From: Streptomyces sp. SA15
GTDB taxonomy: Bacteria; Actinomycetota; Actinomycetes; Streptomycetales; Streptomycetaceae
Reading direction: 5' to 3'
DNA: 64,000 bases
Assembly: GCF_002291145.1 (NCBI RefSeq)
Contig: NZ_NTGE01000040.1
Coordinates: 124,001 to 188,000 of the forward strand
The position numbers and the translations under genes are program-made. The first letter of the stretch is position 1. Each line of letters starts with the position of its first letter. Shown here piece by piece: positions 31,100 through 39,050 of this stretch. The notes beneath the pieces are model-generated. The model saw nothing but the letters and a program-made list of their open reading frames with translations. It was not told where the DNA came from and searched no databases.

Positions 31100-31141
31100 C
31101 CGTCACCCGTGTACGACCCGCACGCACCCTGGAGACGAACC

Positions 31142-32344
31142 ATGCGCCCCATACCCGTCCCCTTGTCCACCGGCCTGTCCGCCCTCCTGGCCGGCTTCCT
31201 CGTCGTGTCGTCCGCAGGCACCGCGGAGGCCGGCACTCAGTTACAGGCAACCGACTTATACGTGGCGACCAACGGCAATGACAGCAACCCGGGGACGCTC
31301 GCGGCCCCGTTGAAGACGATCCAGCGCGCCGTGGACCTCGCCCAGGCGGGGACCACGATCCAGGTCCGGGGCGGGACGTACGCGCCGAGCAAGAACCTTC
31401 AGCTGCTCAAGAGCGGTACGGCGAGCCAGCCCATCACCCTGCGCAACTACAACAACGAGCGCGTCGTCGTCGACGGCGAGAACATGCCGTACACCCCAGG
31501 AGCGGTGGGCTCGAGCATCCCCCGTCCCGAGCGCGGCGCCGTCCATATCGAGGGGGAGTACTGGCGGCTGGTCGGCCTGGAGATCGTCCACGGCCCCTAC
31601 GGCGTGTTCGGCCAGGACACCAGCGGCAACGTCTTCGACCGCCTCGTCACCCGGGACAACTACGAGTCCGGGTTCCATCTCCAGGGCGCCTCCGGCAACA
31701 ACCAGATCCTGAACCTGGACAGTTACGGCAACCGCGACCCGCGCAAGAACGGCGAGAGCGCCGACGGCCTGGCCATCAAGGAGGGCGCCGGCAGCGGCAA
31801 CGTGCTGCGCGGTGCCCGGCTGTGGAACAACGCCGACGACGGCCTGGACTTCTGGATGTTCGACAACTCGCCGATCCTCGTCGAGAACACCCTCGCCTGG
31901 GGCAACGGGTTCAACCGGTGGAACCTGCCCGACTACCAGGGCGACGGCAACGGGTTCAAGATGGGCGGCAACGGCGTGGCGGCGAACCACACCGTGCGGG
32001 GCAGCATGGCGTGGGACAACTCCGCCGGCGGCTTCGTCGACAACGACAACCCCGGCAAGATGAAGATCGAACGCTGCACCGCGTGGGACAACCCCAAGAC
32101 CGGGTTCAACTTCAACCGGTCCTCCAGCACCCTGACGAAGAACCTGGCGGTGGCCAACGGCACCAACGCCTCGCTGGGCTCGACCTCCACCGGCAGCGGC
32201 AACTCCTGGGATCTCGGCGGCACCTGGTCGTTCGTCAGCACCAACGCGGGCACGATCACCGGCCCGCGGGCGGCCGACGGCTCCATTCCGTCATCCACGT
32301 TCCTCCGTCCCAGCAATGGTGCGGATGTCGGGGCACGGTTCTGA
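31142..32344 (+). CDS. Secreted right-handed beta-helix protein, pectate lyase (PL9-like)
   Basis: 400 aa from ATG 31142 with GGAG upstream. A Sec signal peptide covers about residues 1-31 (ALLAGFLVVSSAGTAEA then G). The mature part begins DLYVATNGNDSNPGTLAAPL followed by KTIQRAVDLAQAGTTIQVRG, the standard opening of beta-helix pectate lyases. Then come repeated Asn/Gly turns (LVGLEIVHGPYGVFGQDTSG, NADDGLDFWMFDNSP, GDGNGFKMGGNG) that match the PL9 pattern with calcium-binding Asp residues. It would cleave polygalacturonate outside the cell by beta-elimination. The LacI-type operator upstream fits sugar-induced expression. Confidence 0.85.
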   Translation: MRPIPVPLSTGLSALLAGFLVVSSAGTAEAGTQLQATDLYVATNGNDSNPGTLAAPLKTIQRAVDLAQAGTTIQVRGGTYAPSKNLQLLKSGTASQPITLRNYNNERVVVDGENMPYTPGAVGSSIPRPERGAVHIEGEYWRLVGLEIVHGPYGVFGQDTSGNVFDRLVTRDNYESGFHLQGASGNNQILNLDSYGNRDPRKNGESADGLAIKEGAGSGNVLRGARLWNNADDGLDFWMFDNSPILVENTLAWGNGFNRWNLPDYQGDGNGFKMGGNGVAANHTVRGSMAWDNSAGGFVDNDNPGKMKIERCTAWDNPKTGFNFNRSSSTLTKNLAVANGTNASLGSTSTGSGNSWDLGGTWSFVSTNAGTITGPRAADGSIPSSTFLRPSNGADVGARF

Positions 32345-32482
32345 GCGGCGGGTGTACGTGCCGGCGGCCGCGCGCCTGCCGTCGAGCGTGCCGTCCCAGC
32401 GGGCCGTCAGGGCGGCGCCGAGAGCGGTGACATCGAGCGTCCGCACGATCTTCTTGCTCAACTGGGGCGCGGCGGGCCTTGG

Positions 32483-32713
32483 TCACCTGGCGGCCCGGCG
32501 AACGGCGACGACCGCGCCCCACACGGCACAGATCACCGGTACGGCGATGAAAGCGACCCGCGACGCGCCAGAGGCGTCCACGGTTCGGCCGAGGGCGTGC
32601 GCCACGTACGCGGCCCCACCGGCGGTCAGCAGGAAACCGGCGGCGCCGCCGGTCAGGAGGCCGAGGAGGGCGGCCGGTGCCTTGACGGCCAGGGAAGAGG
32701 GACGTGAGGTCAT
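32483..32713 (-). CDS. Small two-helix membrane protein, 76 aa
   Basis: From ATG 32713 (MTSRPSSLAVKAPA) the protein has two hydrophobic segments, about residues 15-38 (LLGLLTGGAAGFLLTAGGAAYV) and 52-70 (VAFIAVPVICAVWGAVVAV), separated by a short loop and ending in a basic tail. No family is recognised. A longer frame to 32806 is Arg/Pro-rich and unlikely. It stands alone between the pectate lyase and the response regulator. Confidence 0.6.
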   Translation of the reverse strand: MTSRPSSLAVKAPAALLGLLTGGAAGFLLTAGGAAYVAHALGRTVDASGASRVAFIAVPVICAVWGAVVAVRRAAR

Positions 32714-32856
32714 GGTCCGCAGCATCCGGCCGAGGCACGACGTACGGCATCGGACCGGGGCGGACATCCGCCGTACTCCACCGGTTGCGGGCCTCGCCGC
32801 GCGCATACGACCGCGGTCGCTCGGTCGCCACTCGTCCAGCCCTGCTCACTCAGCCG

Positions 32857-33525
32857 CTACTCGCTCAGCCACCCCGGAGTGACCATCCCCGACTCGTAGG
32901 CCAGCACCACGAGTTGGGCCCGGTCGCGCACGCCCAGCTTGGTCATGATGCGGCTGACATGGGTCTTGGAGGTGGCGGGGCTGAGGACCAGGCGGGCGGC
33001 GATCTCGTCGTTGGTGAGGCCGGCGGCGACCAGGCGCATGACCTCGCTTTCGCGGTCGGTGAGGGCGTTCAGGCGCGGGCTCGGCTCGGGGGCCCTGACC
33101 CGGCCGGCGAACTCCGCGATCAGGCGGCGGGTGACGGAGGGGCTGATCAGGGCATCGCCGCGGGCCGCCACGCGGACGGCGTGCACCAGTTCCTCCGGCT
33201 CGGTGTCCTTGACCAGGAAGCCGGTCGCACCGGCGCGCAGCGCGCCGTACACGTAGTCGTCGAGGTCGAACGTGGTCAGGATGACCACCTTGACGCCGTC
33301 GAGGCGGGGGTCGGCGGCGATGTCGCGGGCGGCCTGGAGACCGTCGACGCCCGGCATGCGGATGTCCATGAGAACCACGTCCGGGCGCAGGTCGCGGCAG
33401 ACGGCGAGGGCCTGTTGGCCGTCTCCCGCCTCGCCGACGACCTCGAGGTCGTCCTCGTCCTCAAGGATCGAACGGAACCCGGCGCGCACCAGGCGCTGGT
33501 CGTCCGCCAGCACGACCTTGATCAT
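32857..33525 (-). CDS. NarL/LuxR-type response regulator
   Basis: 222 aa from ATG 33525, overlapping the kinase stop by ATGA. The receiver domain has the acidic pair ADD (8-9), phospho-acceptor Asp54 (VVLMDIRMPG), Thr in VVILTTFD and Lys in FLVKDTEP. The C-terminal LuxR helix-turn-helix is at about 150-215 (LTDRESEVMRLVAAGLTNDE, LSPATSKTHVSRIMTKLG). Typical of actinobacterial NarL pairs. It is cotranscribed with the kinase at 33522-34718; target genes are not evident, but the divergent membrane protein at 34876 is a candidate. Confidence 0.95.
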   Translation of the reverse strand: MIKVVLADDQRLVRAGFRSILEDEDDLEVVGEAGDGQQALAVCRDLRPDVVLMDIRMPGVDGLQAARDIAADPRLDGVKVVILTTFDLDDYVYGALRAGATGFLVKDTEPEELVHAVRVAARGDALISPSVTRRLIAEFAGRVRAPEPSPRLNALTDRESEVMRLVAAGLTNDEIAARLVLSPATSKTHVSRIMTKLGVRDRAQLVVLAYESGMVTPGWLSE

Positions 33526-34718
33526 GGCTTCGGGGGTGCTCCGTTCGTGGCTGAGTAGGTGCGGGGGAACCGGGCCCGTACCGTGAATCCGCCCTCCGGG
33601 CCGGGTCCGGCGGTCAGTTCGCCGCCCAGGGCGCGGGCCCGCTCCCGCATGCCGTTGATGCCGGTGCCTGGCGCCGCGACGCCCTGGGACGCCGGTCCGC
33701 GGCCGTCGTCGGTGATCTCGACCGTGACGGCGTCGGGGCCTTGGTCGGTGCGGATGGTGACCGTGGTGGCGTGCGCGTGGCGGGTCACGTTGGTCAGCGA
33801 CTCCTGGATGATCCGGTACACGGCCAGGTCCAGCTCGGCGGGCAACGGCCACCGCTGACCGCCCCCTTCCTCCAGGCGTACGGCGAGACCGGCCAGCCTC
33901 GCGGACTCCACCAGGTCGGCGAGCCGATCGAGGCCGGGCGCGGGTGCGGTGGGTGCCGTCTCGTCGGCCTGGCGCAGCACGCCCAGGGTCGCCCGCAGCT
34001 CCCGCAGCGCCTCCCGGCTGGTCTCCTTGATCGCGCCGAGCGCCTCCTCGGCCCGCGCCGGGCCGCCCGCCGGGTCCTTGCGCAGACGGCGCAGCGCGGC
34101 CGCGGACTGGACGTTGATCAGCGAGATGTGGTGGCCGACGACGTCGTGCAACTCCCGTGCGATGCGCAGCCGCTCCTCGCTCGCCGCGCGCTGCTCGGCC
34201 TCCCGGGCCAGGACCAGCCGGTTGTGCCGGACCCAGCCAAGGGCTACGACGCCGACCAGCCACCCGGTCAGCATGAACAGCGCGACGCCGTTGACGTCGT
34301 GGTTGCCCAGCAGGGTGCCGATGCCGGTCAGGATCACGGTCAGGGCCGCCAGCGCGACCGCCGCCTGGAGCCGGCCCTCGGCGGCGACGGCGTAGAGGGC
34401 CACGACGAAGGCGACCATGAGGGGACCGTCGTAGACGCTGACGAGGTAGTAGGCGATGGTGGCGGCCAGCACGAACGAGGCGACGGCCGTCGGGTGGCGG
34501 CGGCGCAGGTACAACGCCCCGCAGGCGGCGGTGAGCAGCGCCCACCCGAGGACGGTGGCCGGCCAGGGCTCCTCCCGCTCGCCGATCAGCGACCGGACGC
34601 TGCCGACCGCGACCAGCAAGAGGACGCCGGCGGCGAGGGCGGCGTCCGCGTGGCCCTGCGGGCGGCGCGGCCAGGGGCGGGGGCGGGGGCGGGGGCGGGA
34701 CATCGCACCGGACACCAT
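33522..34718 (-). CDS. NarL-family sensor histidine kinase (HisKA_3)
   Basis: 398 aa from ATG 34718; a second ATG five codons on is possible. The N-terminus is Arg/Pro-rich, followed by five or six membrane helices (about 28-165) without a large extracellular loop, so it senses within or near the membrane. The dimerisation box is LRIARELHDVVGHHISLI with phospho-acceptor His191. The ATPase part has IIQESLTNVTRHAHAT (N box) and EITDDGRGPA plus GTGINGMRERA (G boxes). It phosphorylates the regulator it overlaps by 4 nt. Confidence 0.93.
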   Translation of the reverse strand: MVSGAMSRPRPRPRPWPRRPQGHADAALAAGVLLLVAVGSVRSLIGEREEPWPATVLGWALLTAACGALYLRRRHPTAVASFVLAATIAYYLVSVYDGPLMVAFVVALYAVAAEGRLQAAVALAALTVILTGIGTLLGNHDVNGVALFMLTGWLVGVVALGWVRHNRLVLAREAEQRAASEERLRIARELHDVVGHHISLINVQSAAALRRLRKDPAGGPARAEEALGAIKETSREALRELRATLGVLRQADETAPTAPAPGLDRLADLVESARLAGLAVRLEEGGGQRWPLPAELDLAVYRIIQESLTNVTRHAHATTVTIRTDQGPDAVTVEITDDGRGPASQGVAAPGTGINGMRERARALGGELTAGPGPEGGFTVRARFPRTYSATNGAPPKP

Positions 34719-34875
34719 GCCGCCAGCGTATGGGGTGACCGTCCCCGGGGGCTCCGCCCCAAGAGGTAACAACCACAGAGGTACGGCCCGCCCGAGGCAC
34801 CCAACCCGCGCGGTACCGCAAGTGTCGCCCCCGGGCCGACGCCACCCCAGGAACCGTCCGCCGACCCTGGGACCC

Positions 34876-35301
34876 ATGAGCACCGACACCCGGCCCCCGC
34901 TCGCCCACCGGCTGCGCGGCCTGAACCGGCCGATGGTGGCCGCGTTGACCGCCATCGCGCTCGTCCGGCCGCTGTTCTCGATCACCGGCCTGAGCGACGC
35001 CCTCGGCAAGCCCCTCACCCCCGTCCTCCTCACCGTGGTCATCACGCTGACGTGGATCCTCGCCGTCGGCCTCACCCGCGTACCCGAGCCGCTGCTGACG
35101 CCGGTGGCGGCCGGGGTGGCGTACGCGCTGGCCGCCCTGGTCGGCAGCGCCGTCCTCTCGCCCGTCCTCACGGGCGAGCTCCAGGGCCCTCTCGCCCAGC
35201 CGTACGCGATCGTCCCGCTCTTCCTCGTCAACGCCGCGTGGGGCGCGTTCTGCGGAATCTGCGCGATCGGGGTGCGGCGGATGCGGGGCATCCCCGGGTG
35301 A
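34876..35301 (+). CDS. Four-helix membrane protein, 141 aa
   Basis: ATG 34876 (MSTDTRPPLAHRLRGL). Four hydrophobic segments are visible: VAALTAIALVRPLFSITGL, VLLTVVITLTWILAVGL, LLTPVAAGVAYALAALVGSAVL and VPLFLVNAAWGAFCGICAIG. The family is known only as conserved actinobacterial membrane proteins. It is divergent from the two-component system, 157 bp away, a common arrangement for the regulated target. It ends 25 bp before the convergent copper protein gene. Confidence 0.75.
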   Translation: MSTDTRPPLAHRLRGLNRPMVAALTAIALVRPLFSITGLSDALGKPLTPVLLTVVITLTWILAVGLTRVPEPLLTPVAAGVAYALAALVGSAVLSPVLTGELQGPLAQPYAIVPLFLVNAAWGAFCGICAIGVRRMRGIPG

Positions 35302-35325
35302 CCGCGGGGACATCCAGCCCCCGCC

Positions 35326-37125
35326 CTACCCGATCCGCACCTTCCGCTCCTCACTCACCTGGTCGATCTCCGACACCCGCACCGTCACCTTCATCGTCCA
35401 CTCCCCGGCGATGGGCAGGTTCAGCGCGCTCGTCCCCCAGTAGCCGCCCTGGTCGGTCAGTTCGGCGTCGATCGGGCCGATGTCCTGGGCCGGGAGGGCG
35501 AAGGAGAGGCGGATTTCGGGGACGGTGGACAGCAGGCCCTCGGAGTCGAAGACCACGGCCTGGACCGAGTTGTCGCCGGTACGGCCGGGGTCGAGGGTGA
35601 CCTGCACCTTCCCTCGGCCGCCGGGGGTGCCGACGTCGAAGGGGACGGTGGTGACGGACGCGGCGGGCAGCCCGGTCGCCGGGGTCGCCGTCGCCGCCTC
35701 GGCCGCCGCGCGGCCGGGGAGTGTGCCGGTGAGCACCGTCGTGATCACCAACACCACGACACCGACGCCGACTTCGGCCAGCACGGAACGGCGCAGGCCG
35801 CGGCGGAAGGGGTCGTCCGCAGCCGGGGCGGCCTGCTCCCGCGGCGGCAGCGGCGGGCCCCCCACCGGCTCCGGCACCCGTTCCCGTACGACCGCCTCCG
35901 CGTCCACCGTCACCAGCCGTGCCGTCCACTGCCGCGAGAGCCATGCCGCCGCCAGCACCAGCACCACCGCGGCCAGCTTGGCGAGCAGGAGCTTGCCGTA
36001 CGAGGTGTCGGTGAACGCGGTCCAGGAGCCGAGGCCGCGCCAGGACTGGTAGACGCCGGTGACGACGAGGACGCTCACGCAGGCGAAGGCGAGCCGGGAG
36101 AAGCGGGCGACCACGTCGGCGGACATGACCGAGGACGACCGGTACAGCGTGGTGAGCAGGGCCATCAGGCCGCCGAGCCACGCCGCCATCGCCAGGACGT
36201 GCAGCACGGAGGAGGTCATCGCCACCGGCACCTGGATCCCGGCGGACGCGTGCTCTCCGGCGGCCCAGGTCAGCGCCAGACCGACGGCGAGCGCACCGCC
36301 CGCCGCGGACCAGGTGCGCGAGAACGCCCCGTGCCGCAGCAGTCGTACGACGAACACGGCGGCCACCGGCAGCAGGGCCAGCCGGACCAGCAGCACCAGG
36401 CCCGGGCGGCTGGTCAGGGTGTCGCCGAGGGCCGAGGCGTCGAAGGCGGTCGCCGGGCCGGTGCCCGTCTCGTAAGGGGCCCGCAGCAACAGCAGCAGCA
36501 GCGTCGCTCCGAGCAGCGTCCACCAGCCCACCCACAGGGACCTGCGCAGCGGGCCGGTGTCCGGCGGGCGGCAGACCGTCACGAAGACGGCCGTGCCGAT
36601 GAGCAGGGCGGCGGCGAGATAGGCGAGGTAGCGGGCGATGTTGTAGAGGCTGGCGGTCGCCGGGTCCTCGGCCGGCCCGGTGTCGACGGCCGGCGGGGTC
36701 GGCGAGGGTGTGCCGACGGAGAAGGTGAAGGCGCCGCCGACGGGGTGGCTGTCGGCCGACACCACCCGCCAGGCCACCACATAGGTGCCCTCGGCGAGGT
36801 CGTCGGGCAGGGTCACCCGGGCCGTGTCGGAACCGTCCGGTGCGTGCCGCGCCTTGCCGAGGTCCAGCCGCCGGTTGTCGGGGTCCAGGACGCGGAAGGA
36901 GTCCTTCAGCAGGCCCACGGACTCGGTGAAGGTCAGGGTGATGTGGCGGGGGGCCGACTTGAGGACGGTTCCGTCCTCGGGGTCGGTGGAGCGGAGCGCG
37001 GCGTGGGCCGACGCCGGTCCCGCGCCGCCGAGGAGCAGGACCAGCAAGGTGCCCAGCAGCACCAGCCCTTGAAGTCGCCGGCGTCCGCGTCGTCGACCTG
37101 CGCTGCGCTCACCGTCACACTCCAC
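35326..37125 (-). CDS. CopC-CopD fusion copper-resistance/transport protein
   Basis: 599 aa from GTG 37125 with GGAGAG upstream. A signal-type hydrophobic segment (GLVLLGTLLVLLLGGAGPASA) precedes the mature AHAALRSTDPEDGTVL, the copper-binding N-terminal His of CopC. A CopC beta-barrel follows (residues ~45-140, with SADSHPVGGAFTFSVG), then about eight membrane helices of the CopD family (WAAGEHASAGIQ, VLHVLAMAAWLGGLMALLTT with the conserved His). A C-terminal ~110-residue extracytoplasmic beta domain resembles the YtkA-like type. It should bind copper outside and import it for cuproenzymes. The long frame beyond 37125 overlaps the SDR gene and is rejected. Confidence 0.92.
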   Translation of the reverse strand: MECDGERSAGRRRGRRRLQGLVLLGTLLVLLLGGAGPASAHAALRSTDPEDGTVLKSAPRHITLTFTESVGLLKDSFRVLDPDNRRLDLGKARHAPDGSDTARVTLPDDLAEGTYVVAWRVVSADSHPVGGAFTFSVGTPSPTPPAVDTGPAEDPATASLYNIARYLAYLAAALLIGTAVFVTVCRPPDTGPLRRSLWVGWWTLLGATLLLLLLRAPYETGTGPATAFDASALGDTLTSRPGLVLLVRLALLPVAAVFVVRLLRHGAFSRTWSAAGGALAVGLALTWAAGEHASAGIQVPVAMTSSVLHVLAMAAWLGGLMALLTTLYRSSSVMSADVVARFSRLAFACVSVLVVTGVYQSWRGLGSWTAFTDTSYGKLLLAKLAAVVLVLAAAWLSRQWTARLVTVDAEAVVRERVPEPVGGPPLPPREQAAPAADDPFRRGLRRSVLAEVGVGVVVLVITTVLTGTLPGRAAAEAATATPATGLPAASVTTVPFDVGTPGGRGKVQVTLDPGRTGDNSVQAVVFDSEGLLSTVPEIRLSFALPAQDIGPIDAELTDQGGYWGTSALNLPIAGEWTMKVTVRVSEIDQVSEERKVRIG

Positions 37126-37190
37126 GTCAGTTCTCTCCGTCTTGGGATCAGCCGCCTTCTGGAGAGGTACGGACGAGGACTCGGGAACGC

Positions 37191-37973
37191 TCACCACGTG
37201 GGCCGCGCCGACACGCCTCCGTCCACGACCAGGTCGTGCCCGGTGATCCAGGACGCGAGCGGCGAGGCCAGGAACACGCACGCGTCGCCCACGTCCTCCG
37301 GCCGCCCCAACCGGCCCAGGGGCGCCGCCCCCTGCCACCGCCGCACCCCCTCCGGCCAGTCCCGCGCCAGCCCCTCCCGGGCGATCAGGCCGGGCGAGAC
37401 CGTGTTGACGCGGATGCCGTACGGGCCGTACTCCAGGGCCGCCGCCCGCGCGTGTGCCACCACGGCCGCCTTGGACGCGGAGTAGTGGGCGTGGTCGACG
37501 GCCGGGTGGCCGGCCTCGATCGACGCGATGTGCGTCACCGAACCGCCGACCCTCCCCTCGCCCTGCTCCCGCATGACGTCGGCGGCCGCCTGTGTGCACG
37601 CGAAGACGCTCGTCAGGTTCGCGTCCACGACCGCCCGCCACTCGGCCGCCGTCATCCCGGGCAGGGCCCGGACCGGCTGCACGCCCGCGTTGTTGACCAG
37701 CGCCGACAGCCGCCCGCCGGCCCACTCGGCCGCCTCCCGGACCAGCCGACGGCACCCGTCCTCGTCGGTGAGATCCGCCCGCAGTACGACGGCCTTCCGA
37801 CCCAGGTCCCGGATGCGGTCCGCCACTTCGCGCGCCGCCTCCATCGCCGTACGGCAGTGCACGGCGACCGCCGCGCCCTCCTCGGCGAACCGCAGCGCGA
37901 TGCCCCGCCCGATGCCGCCGCCGGCCCCGGTGACCAGGGCGACCTGCCCCTCCAGCAGCCCCGTGGATCTCAT
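37191..37973 (-). CDS. Short-chain dehydrogenase/reductase
   Basis: 260 aa from ATG 37973, overlapping the cupin stop by ATGA. Classical SDR motifs: VALVTGAGGGIGRGIA (NAD(P)-binding TGxxxGIG, residues ~11-26), ALVNNAGVQPV (NNAG), THIASIEAG with the catalytic Ser, and HYSASKAAVV (YxxxK). Towards the end are PLGRLGRPEDVGDACVFLAS and GHDLVVDGGVS, typical of the FabG-like subgroup. Substrate unknown. Last gene of a leftward group of four that starts at the iron-box side; membership in that operon suggests, but does not prove, a link to siderophore metabolism. Confidence 0.92.
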   Translation of the reverse strand: MRSTGLLEGQVALVTGAGGGIGRGIALRFAEEGAAVAVHCRTAMEAAREVADRIRDLGRKAVVLRADLTDEDGCRRLVREAAEWAGGRLSALVNNAGVQPVRALPGMTAAEWRAVVDANLTSVFACTQAAADVMREQGEGRVGGSVTHIASIEAGHPAVDHAHYSASKAAVVAHARAAALEYGPYGIRVNTVSPGLIAREGLARDWPEGVRRWQGAAPLGRLGRPEDVGDACVFLASPLASWITGHDLVVDGGVSARPTW

Positions 37974-38443
37974 GGTCGGCACAGTCCCGCGATCCGCTCG
38001 GCCTCCGCCGGATAACGCGCCGTCAACTCCCCCACGTCCCCGTGCTCGTAGTCCGCGAAGGTGAAACCGGGCGCCATCGTGCAGCCGAAGAAGGTCCACT
38101 CCCCGCCCGCCACGACCCGCCCGCCCATCCAGGTTCCGGCGGGGACGGTGAGCTGCGGCTGCTGGCCGGCGAGGATGTCCGGCCCCAGGACGGCCGTGCT
38201 CGACGTGCCGTCCGGGGCGAGGAGCAGCAGCTCCAGCGGGTCGCCCCGGTAGAAGTGCCAGATCTCGTCGTGGGGCAGGCGGTGCAGGGCCGAGAAGTCG
38301 TCCGCGGTGAGCAGGGCGACGATGGCCGTGCCCTGCGGTCGGCCGTCGGCGCGCTCGGGGCCCGCCCAGGTCTGCCGGAACAGCCCGCCCTCGCGAGGGA
38401 TGGGTTCCAGTCCGTAGTGGGCGATGAGCTGGTCAGGCGTCAC
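37970..38443 (-). CDS. Cupin protein (DUF985/Cupin_5 family)
   Basis: 157 aa from GTG/ATG 38443, overlapping both neighbours (11 nt upstream, 4 nt downstream). Cupin features: REGGLFRQTWAGPE, the metal-site HRLPHDEIWHFYRGDPLELL (His...Glu...His) and PAGTWMGGRVVAGGEWTFFG, then CTMAPGFTFADYEHGD. The family forms a beta-barrel that binds sugars or small ligands; members include a dTDP-sugar epimerase-like fold without defined activity. Role in this operon unknown. Confidence 0.88.
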   Translation of the reverse strand: MTPDQLIAHYGLEPIPREGGLFRQTWAGPERADGRPQGTAIVALLTADDFSALHRLPHDEIWHFYRGDPLELLLLAPDGTSSTAVLGPDILAGQQPQLTVPAGTWMGGRVVAGGEWTFFGCTMAPGFTFADYEHGDVGELTARYPAEAERIAGLCRP

Positions 38444-39050
38444 GCGGAAAGGTTACCTCGCGCTCCAGAAACGCCAGTTGGGCGTGCTTCTCCGGCAGAT
38501 ACACGTCCGGGATGTCGATTTCCGGCAGGACGACGGCCGGGCCCGCCGTGAAACCCTGCTTCAGGAAGCGGGCGATCGCCTTCTCGTTGCGCACGTCGGG
38601 GTCGACGACGATCCGCTTGCGGTCCAGGCCCAGCAGCACGTACGAGGTGACGGCGACCAGCAGCGCCGTCGACCAGCCGGACCGCGCGCCGCCCGGACCG
38701 GCGGGCGCCAGCAGCAGGTGGACGCCGATGTCGCCGTCCCGGACCTCGTAGCACTCGCTGACGCGGTCGGCCTCCGGCTCGTAGGTCTGCAGGAGCGCGG
38801 CCGGTTCGCCGTCCTTCACCACCAGGTAGGCGTGGTGGGTGTCGAGCGTGTCCAGGTGCGCGTAGATCTCCGCGACCTGGTCCTGGGTGAGGCCGTTCAT
38901 GCCCCAGAAGGCGGCCCGCTCCTCGCTCACCCACGCGTGGACGACCTCCGCGTCGGCGTGCGCGTCGAGGGGCAGGACGCGGACGGTGCCGAAGCCGTCA
39001 ATGGTCTGCTCGTGGACGGGCTCGCGGGTGGGGGCGTACACGTCAGACAT
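38433..39050 (-). CDS. GNAT acyltransferase of the siderophore-type (DesH/AlcB-like)
   Basis: 205 aa from ATG 39050. It begins MSDVYAPTREPVHEQTIDGF. The AlcB/IucB-type acyltransferase pattern is clear: VVHAWVSEERAAFWGMNG, HAYLVVKDGEPAALLQTYEP, GDIGVHLLLAPAGPGGARSG and KRIVVDPDVRNEKAIARFLK. These enzymes acylate hydroxylated diamines during hydroxamate siderophore assembly. It overlaps the penicillin-acylase gene by 8 nt, the pairing described as desG-desH beside desferrioxamine genes. The iron box at 41147-41165 would place it under DmdR control. Confidence 0.88.
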   Translation of the reverse strand: MSDVYAPTREPVHEQTIDGFGTVRVLPLDAHADAEVVHAWVSEERAAFWGMNGLTQDQVAEIYAHLDTLDTHHAYLVVKDGEPAALLQTYEPEADRVSECYEVRDGDIGVHLLLAPAGPGGARSGWSTALLVAVTSYVLLGLDRKRIVVDPDVRNEKAIARFLKQGFTAGPAVVLPEIDIPDVYLPEKHAQLAFLEREVTFPRDA